Shown here one piece after another: positions 27,323-36,344 of a DNA stretch of 64,000 nucleotides (its first letter is position 1; the number at the start of each line of letters is the position of its first letter). The stretch covers positions 62,774-126,773 of the forward strand of contig NZ_KB892005.1 of NCBI RefSeq assembly GCF_000373645.1, written 5' to 3'. The translations under genes and the position numbers were made by a program. The notes below the pieces were generated by a model. That model saw nothing but the letters and a program-made list of their open reading frames with translations. It was not told the DNA's origin and did not search any database. The stretch comes from Streptomyces sp. ATexAB-D23. GTDB lineage: Bacteria; Actinomycetota; Actinomycetes; Streptomycetales; Streptomycetaceae.

Positions 27323-27820
27323 AGGGGCCCGCCATTCGGCGTAAACCCCGGCGCGTGGGTTTGCCTGAGAAGGCCGTCGGGTACACCATGGAAGTCACGG
27401 ATCGTTCGCGACCGTGCTAACCCGGTCCGGCTCCTCCCCCCCCGAGTCGGCCGTGGGGACGACCCCCGCTCTCCCCCCCGGCGGGGGTCGTCGCATGTCC
27501 GGACACGGTTCTCCCGGCGGAATCCACCATTTCTCCTCCTTCTCGCCCATCTTGGGCCATGCCTGTGCGCGACTCATCTCAGATTGCGCCGTGACACTGG
27601 GTAGCGAAAGGGTTGCAACCGGAAGTCACCGGTATGAGCGACGGAGTTATTCACAACGACTGCGTTGTCCACGGTTTTCGACCAAGATCCACATGATTTC
27701 CCGAAGCGTCGCACCGTGATTCCACCCGTGAAGTCCACGGGTACCGGAATCACGGTTCTCGGAACGTCCCGAGATCGCCGTGAAACCGCGGTGAAGGTGA
27801 GCGATGAAGGGGTGGAGAAC
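27323..27820. promoter_or_regulatory. Divergent HAD/Tad-operon control region with hairpin
   Basis: 498 bp between divergent starts. GACGACCCCCGC (27458-27469) pairs perfectly with 27481-27492, with a C-rich 11-nt loop. The hairpin lies upstream of both genes, so it cannot be an ordinary 3' terminator unless it attenuates the long Tad leader or ends an unseen small RNA. Promoters are not clear by eye. Confidence 0.5.
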
Positions 27821-28948
27821 GTGGCTGAATCCAGTGCTCGGGATCGTCTGCCGACTGCCGGTGTACGGCGCGGTGGACCGCTGATCGTGACCGAGGATGT
27901 GGAACTGCTCGACGATCTGCTCAGGCTGTGCGCGGCCGCCGGCGCGGAGCCGGAAGTGCATCACACACTGCCCGACCGCAGAGGGGGCTGGGAACAGGCT
28001 CCGATGGTGCTCGTCGGCGATGATGCGGCCGCGCGGTGCCGGGGGGCGGCCCGCAGGCGGGGCGTGGTGCTCGTGGGGCGGGATCAAGATTCGCCCGATG
28101 TCTGGCGCCAGGCCGTCGAGATCGGGGCCGAGTATGTGCTTCGTCTCCCTGATTCCGAGGGCTGGCTTGTGGATCAGATCGCCAACGCGGCGGAAGGCGT
28201 TGGCCGGCCCGCGCTCACAGTAGGGGTGATCGGCGGGCGGGGTGGTGCCGGTGCGTCCACGCTGGCGTGCGCACTTGCCGTGGCCGCCGCGAGAGCCGGA
28301 CAACGAACGATGCTCATCGACGGGGACCCGCTGGGCGGCGGCATCGATGTGTTGCTCGGCGGTGAACGAGCCGAGGGGATGAGGTGGCCTGATTTCGCCC
28401 ATTCCCAGGGGCGGGTCGGCGGAGGCGCGCTGGAGGAGTCACTGCCCTCGTTGCACGGGCTGCGGGTGCTCAGCTGGGGCCGCGACGACTGGGTCGTCAT
28501 CCCGCCGCCGGCCATGCGGTCGGTCCTGGCCGCAGCCCGCAGGCTCGGCGGGGTGGTGGTGGTCGATCTGCCGCGCCGGGTGGACGAGGCGGTCGCCGAA
28601 GCCCTTGCGCAGCTCGATCTGGGCCTTGTGGTGGTCCCCGGCGAGCTGAGGGCGGTCGCGGCGGCGAAGCGGGTGGTGTCGATGGCCGGAATGGTGTTGG
28701 ACGACCTGCGAGTCGTGGCCCGGGGGCCGTACGCGTCCGGACTCGACGAGCAGTGGGTGGCCGACGCCATGGGTCTGCCGCTGGCAGGTGAAGTCCCACT
28801 GGAACGCGGGCTGCTGGACGAGCAGGGCCGGGGCGAGCCGCCCGGCGGCAGCGCGCGCGGGCCACTTGCCAGGTTCTGCACCGCCTTCTGGGAACAGGCT
28901 CTCGCTCAGGAGGACGCCAAGAGCCCGGTCGCGGGGGGCCTCTCATGA
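27821..28948 (+). CDS. Septum-site/TadZ-like ATPase (Ssd, CpaE family)
   Basis: 375 residues. An N-terminal receiver-like part (about 1-120) is followed by a MinD/ParA-type domain. The Walker A motif GGRGGAGASTLA near 140 has Ser where the invariant Lys of the standard loop is expected, a feature of CpaE/TadZ proteins. LIDGDPLGGG is the switch and VVVDLPRRVD the Walker B. TadZ places Tad pilus machines at the cell pole; the mycobacterial Ssd of this locus affects septation. The GTG at 27821 follows AAGGGG. It is the first gene of the Tad operon, and its stop overlaps tadA (ATGA). Confidence 0.88.
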   Translation: MAESSARDRLPTAGVRRGGPLIVTEDVELLDDLLRLCAAAGAEPEVHHTLPDRRGGWEQAPMVLVGDDAAARCRGAARRRGVVLVGRDQDSPDVWRQAVEIGAEYVLRLPDSEGWLVDQIANAAEGVGRPALTVGVIGGRGGAGASTLACALAVAAARAGQRTMLIDGDPLGGGIDVLLGGERAEGMRWPDFAHSQGRVGGGALEESLPSLHGLRVLSWGRDDWVVIPPPAMRSVLAAARRLGGVVVVDLPRRVDEAVAEALAQLDLGLVVVPGELRAVAAAKRVVSMAGMVLDDLRVVARGPYASGLDEQWVADAMGLPLAGEVPLERGLLDEQGRGEPPGGSARGPLARFCTAFWEQALAQEDAKSPVAGGLS

Positions 28949-30093
28949 CCGAGGCGCTGCTCGACGCCGTAAGGCAACGGCTTGCGCACAGCGGCACAGC
29001 GCCGACCCCGGCGGGGGTTGCCGCGGCGTTGCGCGCCCAGGGGCGATTGCTGGGTACGGCGGAAGTGCTCGGCAGAGCAGATGAGTTGCGGGGCGAGCTG
29101 ATTGGTACGGGGGTGCTGGAACCGCTCCTTGCCGACCCTCAGGTCACGGATGTCCTGGTCTCCGCGCCCGATCGGGTGTGGGTGGACCGGGGTGCCGGGC
29201 TCGAACTCACGGAGGTGGCCTTCGCCGACGCCGCGGCCGTCCGCAGACTGGCGCAACGGCTGGCGGCCGTGGCCGGACGTCGGCTTGACGACGCCCGGCC
29301 ATGGGTGGACGCGAGGCTCCCCGACGGGACCCGGATGCATGCGGTGCTGCCTCCGGTGTCCGTCGGCTCGACGTGCCTCTCGCTGCGAGTGGTCAGGCCC
29401 AGGGCGTTCTCGCTGACGGAGTTGGTGGAAGCGGGGACAGTGCCGCCCGGGGGCGACCGGGTGCTGAGGGCTCTGGTGGAGGCCCGGGTCTCGTACCTGA
29501 TCAGTGGGGGGACGGGAGCGGGGAAGACGACCCTCCTTTCGAGCCTGCTGGGGGTGGTCGGGGAACGTGAGCGGATCGTGCTTGCCGAGGATTCGGCGGA
29601 GCTGCGGCCGGACCACCCCCACGTCGTGCGGCTGGAGTCGCGCCCCGCGAATCAGGAGGGTGCCGGACGGGTGACTCTCAGAGATCTGGTGCGCCAAGCC
29701 CTGCGCATGCGCCCCGACCGGCTGGTGGTCGGTGAGGTGCGGGGAAGCGAGGTCACCGAGCTCCTGGCAGCCCTGAATACGGGACATGAAGGCGGTTCTG
29801 GGACTGTCCATGCCAACGCCGCCGGGCACGTTCCGGCCCGGTTGGAGGCGCTCGGGACTGCGGCGGGGCTGGACCGGGCAGCACTGCACAGCCAGTTGGC
29901 GGCGGCCCTGTCGGTGGTGGTCCATCTCGCGCGGGACCGTGCAGGGCGCCGCCGGATCGCCGATGTCCATGTGCTGGAACGTGATGCGGCGGGTCTGGTG
30001 GTCACGGTGCCGGCGCTGCGTTGGAACGCTGCGGGTTTCGAGCGGGAACGAGGCTGGGAGCGGCTGCGGGAGCTCACAGGGGGCGTGTTGTGA
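28945..30093 (+). CDS. tadA: Tad secretion ATPase TadA/CpaF
   Basis: 382 residues, type II/IV secretion ATPase. The N-terminal domain ends in VRRPRAF. Walker A is SGGTGAGKTTLL near 188, the Asp box is LAEDSAEL, and the His box is GHEGGSGTVHANAA near 280. It powers assembly of Flp-type pili or secretion from the cytoplasmic face. It overlaps both neighbours by 4 bp, so the operon is tightly coupled. The length is normal for actinobacterial CpaF. Confidence 0.93.
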   Translation: MTEALLDAVRQRLAHSGTAPTPAGVAAALRAQGRLLGTAEVLGRADELRGELIGTGVLEPLLADPQVTDVLVSAPDRVWVDRGAGLELTEVAFADAAAVRRLAQRLAAVAGRRLDDARPWVDARLPDGTRMHAVLPPVSVGSTCLSLRVVRPRAFSLTELVEAGTVPPGGDRVLRALVEARVSYLISGGTGAGKTTLLSSLLGVVGERERIVLAEDSAELRPDHPHVVRLESRPANQEGAGRVTLRDLVRQALRMRPDRLVVGEVRGSEVTELLAALNTGHEGGSGTVHANAAGHVPARLEALGTAAGLDRAALHSQLAAALSVVVHLARDRAGRRRIADVHVLERDAAGLVVTVPALRWNAAGFERERGWERLRELTGGVL

Positions 30094-30971
30094 GCGGCGG
30101 GTCGGCATCGACCGGAGTCCCGGAGCTTGTGTACGCCGCAGCGCTGTGTGCGGTGACGGCGGTCTGGCTGCTGGTGGGGAACGGGCAAACACGGCGCAGG
30201 GCACGGGGGGTGCTTTCCGGCGAGGTCACTCCGTCGGAGCCCCAGGAGCGCTGGGGGAACGTCCGGAGCCGGATCCGGGCGGGGCTGAATGGGCGGTGGG
30301 AGTGGCTCTGCCTGCCGGTGGCTTCGGTTCTGGCGGTTCTCGGACAGTCAGTGCTGCCGATGATCGCGGGGCCGGTCGCGATTCCTCTGGTGCGGAGATG
30401 GCTGCGCAGGAGGAGGCTGCGCGCGGAACAGGAATCCCGGGCCGACGGGGTCGTGGACCTGTGCGGTGCGCTGGTCGGTGAGTTGCGGGCAGGGCACGAG
30501 CCGGGGCAGGCACTGCTCGTCGCGGTTCGCAGCACAGGGGTGGTGGGCGAAACGGCCTTCAGGGTGTCGGCTGCCGCGCGGTTCGGCGGCGATGTTCCGA
30601 AGGCGCTGGCGCAGGCGGCGGGTGAACCGGGCCTGGAGGGGCTGGCCGGAGTGGCCGCCTGTTGGCGGGTGGCGGTGGGCAGCGGTGCGGGCCTGGCGGC
30701 GGGCCTGGACCGGCTGGAAAGCGCATTGCGGGCCGAGCGCCGTCAACGCGAGGAACTACGGGCACAACTGGCCGGAGCTTGGTCGACGGTCGCGGTTCTT
30801 GCGCTGCTGCCGGTGCTGGGCACGGGACTTGGTGCCGCGCTGGGAGCGGATCCGCTGAGGGTGCTGTTCCACAGTCCGGCCGGTCTGTTCTGCCTGGTCA
30901 CAGGTGGATTGCTGGAGGTCTGCGGTCTTCTGTGGGCCGCCCGTATCGTGCGGGCGGGGGAAGCGGAATGA
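30090..30971 (+). CDS. tadB: Tad inner-membrane protein TadB
   Basis: 293 residues starting with a GTG that overlaps the tadA stop. Membrane helices lie at the N-terminus, near 70-95 and at the C-terminus. The central cytoplasmic T2SSF domain has DLCGALVGELRAGHEPGQAL and a GSGAGLAAGLDRLESALR second part. With TadC it forms the membrane platform for TadA. Confidence 0.9.
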   Translation: MSGGSASTGVPELVYAAALCAVTAVWLLVGNGQTRRRARGVLSGEVTPSEPQERWGNVRSRIRAGLNGRWEWLCLPVASVLAVLGQSVLPMIAGPVAIPLVRRWLRRRRLRAEQESRADGVVDLCGALVGELRAGHEPGQALLVAVRSTGVVGETAFRVSAAARFGGDVPKALAQAAGEPGLEGLAGVAACWRVAVGSGAGLAAGLDRLESALRAERRQREELRAQLAGAWSTVAVLALLPVLGTGLGAALGADPLRVLFHSPAGLFCLVTGGLLEVCGLLWAARIVRAGEAE

Positions 30972-31807
30972 GGGGCTTGGCCGGCGATGCCGTTCATACG
31001 GTGGGGGCCGTCGGGGTGGCACTGGGGCTTTGCTGTCAGGTGGTTCTGCCCTTGGCCAGGCGGCAGACCGGTCGGCGGGTGCGGCGGCGGGGCGAGCGGC
31101 TTCTGGCGGTGGCTCCGGTGGCGCCCGCCGTGTGGCCGGCCACGTCCCGAGCGTCCATACCGCTCGGGGGGCTGCCCATGCCCGTTGGGCAGTTCAAACG
31201 GTGGGCGGCGCTGCTGGGCGTAGTGCTGACCGGCTGGTTCCTGGTCGGTGGGCTGGTGGGGTGGGCGGTCGGCCTGGGGTCGGCCTACGGCGCCTGGCGG
31301 TGGCAGCGGTCCCGCCGAGGGCAGGCAGCCGGGCTCGCGGCGGAGGAAAAGGTACGTGCGGCGGAGGCCGCGCGCCAACTTCCACTGGCAGCAGACCTGC
31401 TGGCGGCCTGTATCTCCGCCGGCGCGGGTCCGACAGAGGCGGCCGAAGCGGTGGGTGAGTCGCTGGGCGGAACCGTGGGTGAGCAGCTTGCACGCACTGC
31501 GGCGGAAATCCGGCTCGGCGGTGACCCTGCCGTCGCCTGGGGGCGGTTCGGCGAAATACCAGGCGCTGCTGCCCTGGCCCGCTGCCTGGACCGGGCGGGT
31601 TCGACCGGTGCTCCGGCGGCGGAGCCGGTGGCTCGGATGGCCGAGGCGTTGCGGGCCGAGCGGGCAAGGGCGGCTGTGGCCAGGGCCCAGCGGGCTGCCG
31701 TGATGGTCACCGCCCCTGTCGGGCTCTGCTTCCTCCCCGCCTTCTTGGCGGTTGGGGTGGCGCCCGTGGTGATCGGGCTGGCCGGGGGCCTGCTGCAACC
31801 GGCTTAG
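30968..31807 (+). CDS. tadC: Tad inner-membrane protein TadC
   Basis: 279 residues. It has an N-terminal helix, a helix pair near 80-110 and a T2SSF domain with LPLAADLLAACISAGAGPTEA. Two C-terminal helices end in VVIGLAGGLLQPA. Its ATG overlaps the tadB stop by 4 bp. It is the second platform subunit, paralogous to TadB. Confidence 0.9.
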   Translation: MRGLAGDAVHTVGAVGVALGLCCQVVLPLARRQTGRRVRRRGERLLAVAPVAPAVWPATSRASIPLGGLPMPVGQFKRWAALLGVVLTGWFLVGGLVGWAVGLGSAYGAWRWQRSRRGQAAGLAAEEKVRAAEAARQLPLAADLLAACISAGAGPTEAAEAVGESLGGTVGEQLARTAAEIRLGGDPAVAWGRFGEIPGAAALARCLDRAGSTGAPAAEPVARMAEALRAERARAAVARAQRAAVMVTAPVGLCFLPAFLAVGVAPVVIGLAGGLLQPA

Positions 31808-31873
31808 CTCGAAAAGGGGCATGGGGAAAATTCAATCCGATTAGTGCTGTAAGTGAGACATCGGGGGTTTGGG

Positions 31874-32080
31874 ATGATGCGCAAAATCATGAACTGGATG
31901 CGGTCCGTGGCGGGCGTCGTCCGGAGCCGGGCCGATAGCGGAATGACGACTTCTGAGTACGCGGTGGGCACGATCGCCGCCTGTGCGTTTGCCGCGGTGC
32001 TCTACAAGGTGGTCACCAGCCCTGCGGTCATGGCCCAACTGCAATCGCTGCTGAAGGGCGCACTCGATGCGAAGTTCTGA
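31874..32080 (+). CDS. DUF4244 Flp-pilin-like protein
   Basis: 68 residues: a basic N-terminus, then SGMTTSEYAVGTIAACAFAA. This is the class III/IVb pilin pattern with a Glu near the start of the hydrophobic helix and a Tyr after it. It is the presumed structural pilin of the machine. GGGGG is 6 nt before the ATG at 31874; an in-frame GTG at 31853 is a weaker choice. The 66-bp gap after tadC is the only break in the operon. No prepilin peptidase gene is present here, so processing must come from elsewhere or not occur. Confidence 0.88.
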   Translation: MMRKIMNWMRSVAGVVRSRADSGMTTSEYAVGTIAACAFAAVLYKVVTSPAVMAQLQSLLKGALDAKF

Positions 32081-32609
32081 GGCCGACGACGAAGCGGTGG
32101 CGGGCGACGAAGCGGTCGCGGACGTCGGACTGCTGGGCGATCGGGGTGCGGTGACGGCGGAGGCCGCGATGGTGATTCCGGTGCTGGCGGTCTTCGCCCT
32201 CGCGCTGCTGTGGGCGTTGATGGCTGCCTCTGCCCAGATTCGGTGCGTGGATGCCGCTCGGGCAGGCGCCCGTGCGGCAGCCCGTTCCGAACCGGCACCG
32301 CTGGTGAAGGAGGCCGCTCTTTCCGCGGCGCCGGCAGGGGCTGCGGTCGATGTGGAACGGTCCGGGGCGCTGTGGCGGGTCAGGGTGTCTGCTCCGACGC
32401 CCGGCCCGGGGAGCCTGGCCGTGACCCTGAGCGCGGAGGCCGCTGCGGCGGCCGAGGACGCACCGGCGAGGGAGGACGCGCTGGTCGCGGAGACCGAGGC
32501 GGGGGCGAAGCCGGGGGCCGGGGTGGGCGCCGAGGCTGGTGTGACGGACGGGCACGGGGAGGGAGGAGGGCTTGGCAGGAGGCGAGTTGCGAGGGGGGAT
32601 GAGGCGTGA
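32067..32609 (+). CDS. TadE-like pseudopilin
   Basis: 180 residues. GAVTAEAAMVIPVLAVFALALLW is a TadE-type helix with the Glu at +5-like position, followed by RCVDAARAGARAAAR, typical of TadE/TadG families. The C-terminal 60 residues are Ala/Gly/Glu low complexity. The start overlaps the pilin gene by 14 bp, with AAGGG about 9 nt before it. In mycobacteria the homologue (Rv3655c) is reported to be secreted. Confidence 0.85.
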   Translation: MRSSEADDEAVAGDEAVADVGLLGDRGAVTAEAAMVIPVLAVFALALLWALMAASAQIRCVDAARAGARAAARSEPAPLVKEAALSAAPAGAAVDVERSGALWRVRVSAPTPGPGSLAVTLSAEAAAAAEDAPAREDALVAETEAGAKPGAGVGAEAGVTDGHGEGGGLGRRRVARGDEA

Positions 32610-33220
32610 GGGTGGGACGAGGGGCTGGGGAAGAGCGAGGGGTCGGAGAGCGGCAAGAGGCGAGGGTGCGGGGCCGGCCGGCGGTCCGGTGGCCGGTCCA
32701 GTGGCGGGTGCGTGCACCGGTCCGGTGGCCGGCTCGGTGGCGGGGTCGGGTGGGGGACGGAGGGCTGGCGACTGTATGGGCTGCGGTGACCACGGCGACG
32801 CTGTGCACCGTGTTCGCGGTGGTCCTGACGCTCGGACAGGTGGTGGCTGCTCGGCACCGTGCCGGGGGTGCGGCTGATCTGGCCGCCTTGGCCGCGGCCG
32901 ACCGGGCGCTTGAGGGTGAGACGGAGGCCTGTCGGTCGGCCCGGGAGGTGGCCGGGGCGCAAGGGGCGGAGGTGGTGCGGTGCGTTGTCCAGGGGGAGGT
33001 GGCCGATGTGACGGCCAAGGTGCGGTTCGGGCCGTACGCGCCCGTGGTCAGGGCTCGGGCGGGGCCTGCGGCGACGGCTTCTCCGGCTCCTCCGCCGGTG
33101 ACGCTTCCGTCGTCGGCGGGGTGGGAGAGCCGGGCTCGGCCGGGCCGTGTTCCGGTTCGGGCGAGTCCGGCGAGGCAGGACCGCCAGGGGCCGGAGGCGC
33201 GGATCGGAGGAGCTCCGTGA
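32606..33220 (+). CDS. TadG/Rv3654c-like Tad protein
   Basis: 204 residues starting with a GTG that overlaps the TadE stop. An Arg-rich N-terminus of about 50 residues precedes GLATVWAAVTTATLCTVFAV, one helix. RHRAGGAADLAALAAADRAL follows, the helicase/secretion neighbourhood TadE-like signature. The C-terminus is Pro/Ala-rich and runs about 173 bp into the 3' end of the convergent helicase gene. The real start could be further in. It is the last gene of the operon. Confidence 0.8.
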   Translation: MRVGRGAGEERGVGERQEARVRGRPAVRWPVQWRVRAPVRWPARWRGRVGDGGLATVWAAVTTATLCTVFAVVLTLGQVVAARHRAGGAADLAALAAADRALEGETEACRSAREVAGAQGAEVVRCVVQGEVADVTAKVRFGPYAPVVRARAGPAATASPAPPPVTLPSSAGWESRARPGRVPVRASPARQDRQGPEARIGGAP

Positions 33221-35639
33221 GAAGCCGGACGGCACCCCGTTTGTGCAGGGGCTCGTTACCGTTGCCGCACTTGGGGGACTGGATGCACGACGGGCAGCCC
33301 GCGTCGCACTCGCAGGACGCGATGGCCAGGCGGGTGGCGGACAGCCACTCGCGTGCGGTGCGGAATGCGCGCTCGGCGAATCCGGCACCGCCGGGATGGC
33401 CGTCGTACACGAAGACGGTCGGCAGCAGGGTGTCCGGGTGCAGGGGCACGGACACCCCGCCGATGTCCCAGCGGTCGCAGGTGGCGAAGAGCGGCAGCAT
33501 TCCGATCGAGGCGTGCTCGGCGGCGTGCAGTGCGCCCCCGAGGATCTCGGGATTGATCCGGGCGGCGTCGAGCTGGTCCTCGGTCACCGTCCACCACACG
33601 GCACGGGTACGCAGGGTGCGGGGAGGCAGCTCCAGCTTGCTCTCGCCGAGCACCTCGCCGGTGATCAGTTTGCGGCGCAGGAAGGAGACGACCTGGTTGG
33701 TGACCTCGACGGACCCGTAGCAGAGCCGCCCGTCCCCCCAGGGGATCTCGGTGTCGGTCTCCAGGACGGCGATGGCGGTGGTGTCGCGTGCGGTGGTCGA
33801 GTACGGCGGGGCCGCCTCCTCTACCAGGGCCACGGAGTCCTCCAGGTCCAGCTTTCGGACCAGGTAGGTGCGGCCCTGGTGGAGGTGGACGGCGCCCTCG
33901 TGCACGGCGCTGTGGGCGGCGGACTCGTCCACGGTGCCCAGCAGCCTTCCGGTGCCCTCCTCGACGATCTGGACGGGGCGGCCGCCCTCGCCGCGGATAT
34001 CGGTCAGGTCGGCGGCCCGCTCGCGTCGGGTCCAGTGCCAGCCCGAAGCCCGCCTGCGGAGCAGCTTCGCGGTCTCCAGTTGCGGGAGGAGGTCGGCCGC
34101 GGCCGGCCCGAAGAGCTGCAGGTCGCGTTCGGTGAGCGGCAGCTCGGCTGCCGCTGCGCACAAGTGGGGGGCCAGGACGTACGGGTTGTCCGGGTCGAGG
34201 ACGGTCGATTCCACAGGCTGTTCGAACAGGGCCTCGGGGTGGTGGACGAGGAAGGTATCCAGCGGGTCGTCGCGGGCCACCAGGATGGCGAGCGCACCTT
34301 GGCCCGCCCGCCCGGCGCGGCCCGCCTGCTGCCACAGGGAGGCCCTCGTGCCCGGGTATCCGGATATGACGACGGCGTCCAGGCCCGACACGTCGATGCC
34401 GAGTTCGAGGGCGGTGGTGGCGGCGAGGCCGAGCAGCCGGCCGGAGTGCAGAGCGCGCTCCAGGGCGCGGCGTTCCTCGGGGAGGTACCCCCCGCGGTAG
34501 GCGGCGACCCGGGCCGGGAGGGTGTGGTCGACCTCGGCGAGGCGTTCCTTGGCGATGACGGAGACGAGCTCGGCGCCGCGCCTGGAGCGGACGAAGGCGA
34601 CCGAGCGGACGCCCTGCACGGTGAGGTCGGTGAGCAGGTCGGCGGTCTCGGCCGTGGCGGTGCGGCGTACAGGGGCACCCTTCTCGCCGTGCAGTTCGGT
34701 CAGCGGGGGTTCCCACAGGGCGAAGACGAGTTCGCCGCGCGGGGAGGCGTCGTCGGCCACCTCTGTGACCGCGAGGCCGGTGAGGCGGCCCGCCGCGAGT
34801 GCGGGCTGTGCGGAGGTGGCGGAGGCGAGGAGGAAGACGGGATCGGCGCCATAGCGGGCGCAGAGGCGGCGGAGCCGGCGCACCACCTGGGCGACGTGGG
34901 AGCCGAAGACGCCCCGGTAGGTGTGGCACTCGTCGATGACGACGTAGCGCAGGGAGCGCAGGAAGGAGGACCAGCGGGGGTGTGACGGGAGTATCCCGCG
35001 GTGCAGCATGTCGGGGTTGGTGAGGACGTAGTTGGCGTACTGCCGTACCCACTCGCGTTCTTCGAAGGGGGTGTCACCGTCGAAGACGGCGGGCCGGATG
35101 CCGTTGCCCAGCGGAGCGGCGAGCGCCTTCACCGAGCGCCTCTGGTCGGCTGCCAGGGCCTTGGTGGGGGCGAGGTAGAGAGCGGTGGCTCCTCGCCCGT
35201 TGGGGGCCTCTGAGCCGTCCAGGAGCGCGCTGAGCACTGGGGCGAGGTAGGCGAGCGACTTGCCGGAGGCGGTTCCGGTGGCGATCACGACCGAGGTGCC
35301 GTCCAGAGCGTGTTCGGCGGCGGCCGCCTGATGGGTCCAGGGGTGGTCGATGCCGGCCTTCTGGATGGCCGCGATCACTTCCGGACGGATGCGATCGGGC
35401 CAGACGGCATGGGTTCCCGCGCGCGGGGGCAGGTGCTCCGTATGAGTGATGCGCGCGGACCGGCCCGCCCCTGCGGCGAGCCGGTCGAGGACCGTGTCGG
35501 GAGAGGGGCGGGAGCCCCCACTCTCCGGGGGTCGACTGGGGCGGTGATTCTTGGCCATCGGCACCGAGTGTGTCACTGGCAAGGCGGACAATGGTCCCAA
35601 GGCGTCGTGCATGGCTGCCGGTAAGTGATTGAATGCCAT
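33048..35639 (-). CDS. DEAD/DEAH helicase with DUF1998 (MrfA/Hrq1-like)
   Basis: 863 residues. Motif I is ATGTASGKSLAY, motif II DECHTYRG, and motif VI-type QQAGRAGR. A C-terminal DUF1998 region carries the four-Cys cluster CECDAGCPSCIQSPKCGNG. This is the architecture of Hrq1/MrfA (YprA) helicases, which act in repair of DNA adducts such as mitomycin lesions. The tail is Pro/Glu/Ser-rich. The frame stays open across bldG to 36035, but that part is bldG antisense. The ATG at 35639 (MAFNHLPAAM) is chosen; an ATG at 35558 is possible. It is divergent from bldG. Confidence 0.92.
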   Translation of the reverse strand: MAFNHLPAAMHDALGPLSALPVTHSVPMAKNHRPSRPPESGGSRPSPDTVLDRLAAGAGRSARITHTEHLPPRAGTHAVWPDRIRPEVIAAIQKAGIDHPWTHQAAAAEHALDGTSVVIATGTASGKSLAYLAPVLSALLDGSEAPNGRGATALYLAPTKALAADQRRSVKALAAPLGNGIRPAVFDGDTPFEEREWVRQYANYVLTNPDMLHRGILPSHPRWSSFLRSLRYVVIDECHTYRGVFGSHVAQVVRRLRRLCARYGADPVFLLASATSAQPALAAGRLTGLAVTEVADDASPRGELVFALWEPPLTELHGEKGAPVRRTATAETADLLTDLTVQGVRSVAFVRSRRGAELVSVIAKERLAEVDHTLPARVAAYRGGYLPEERRALERALHSGRLLGLAATTALELGIDVSGLDAVVISGYPGTRASLWQQAGRAGRAGQGALAILVARDDPLDTFLVHHPEALFEQPVESTVLDPDNPYVLAPHLCAAAAELPLTERDLQLFGPAAADLLPQLETAKLLRRRASGWHWTRRERAADLTDIRGEGGRPVQIVEEGTGRLLGTVDESAAHSAVHEGAVHLHQGRTYLVRKLDLEDSVALVEEAAPPYSTTARDTTAIAVLETDTEIPWGDGRLCYGSVEVTNQVVSFLRRKLITGEVLGESKLELPPRTLRTRAVWWTVTEDQLDAARINPEILGGALHAAEHASIGMLPLFATCDRWDIGGVSVPLHPDTLLPTVFVYDGHPGGAGFAERAFRTAREWLSATRLAIASCECDAGCPSCIQSPKCGNGNEPLHKRGAVRLLTELLRSAPPAPGGPASPDSPEPEHGPAEPGSPTPPTTEASPAEEPEKPSPQAPPEP

Positions 35640-35717
35640 CGCGGCTGGCGATCCGTCCCCCGGCTCCGTCGGGGAGACCGAGGGGCGACCGCTCGATAGC
35701 AAGGTGCTGGAGGATCC

Positions 35718-36071
35718 GTGGACCTGTCCTTGTCGACTCGCAATGTGTCCGGCCCTGGTGGCGACCGTACGGTCGTCGAGGTCGGTGGCGAGATTGATGT
35801 GTATACCGCGCCCAAGCTGCGCGAGCAGTTGGTCGAGTTGGTGAATGACGGCAGCTACCACCTGGTTGTCGACATGGAAGGCGTCGACTTTCTCGACTCC
35901 GCCGGCCTCGGCGTGCTTGTGGGCGGCTTGAAGCGCGTGCGTGCCCATGAGGGCTCGCTGCGCCTGGTGTGCAACCAGGAGCGCATTCTCAAGATTTTCC
36001 GGATCACCGGTCTGACCAAGGTGTTCCCGATCCACACCACGGTCGACGAGGCCGTCGCGGCCACCGACTGA
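35718..36071 (+). CDS. bldG: Anti-anti-sigma factor BldG
   Basis: 117-residue STAS-domain protein with GTG start. The phosphorylation site is in [15 protein letters not shown] (Ser61). BldG is required for aerial mycelium and antibiotic formation in S. coelicolor. It binds anti-sigma factors, including the product of the next gene, when unphosphorylated. The S. coelicolor protein is slightly shorter near residue 12. Transcription may run on into the anti-sigma gene after a 273-bp gap. Confidence 0.96.
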   Translation: MDLSLSTRNVSGPGGDRTVVEVGGEIDVYTAPKLREQLVELVNDGSYHLVVDMEGVDFLDSAGLGVLVGGLKRVRAHEGSLRLVCNQERILKIFRITGLTKVFPIHTTVDEAVAATD

Positions 36072-36344
36072 TCTCCGGTCTGCCGCCGGGCCGGTTCCAT
36101 ACCGGTCCGGCGACGATCGGTGTGACGGCGGCCTCGGTGGAGGGCCGCCGGCGTGATGGCCCTCGTTCCGTGGTCGCCGGTGAGCCCGGCGGCCGGTGTC
36201 CGGCGTCGGCCGTCACCCGGTCGGCGGTCTGCGGCTGATTTATTTGTCAGCCGCCCGATCCGTCGGAGACAGAGACAGAGCCAGAGGCTCGGGGCCGCAG
36301 GGCCCGTTTCTGGCATGCACATACGTACGTTCGAGGGGGATCGC

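Noticed and set aside
35640..36035. N-terminal extension of the helicase frame
   Set aside because: It is the antisense of bldG; helicase homology begins after 35639.
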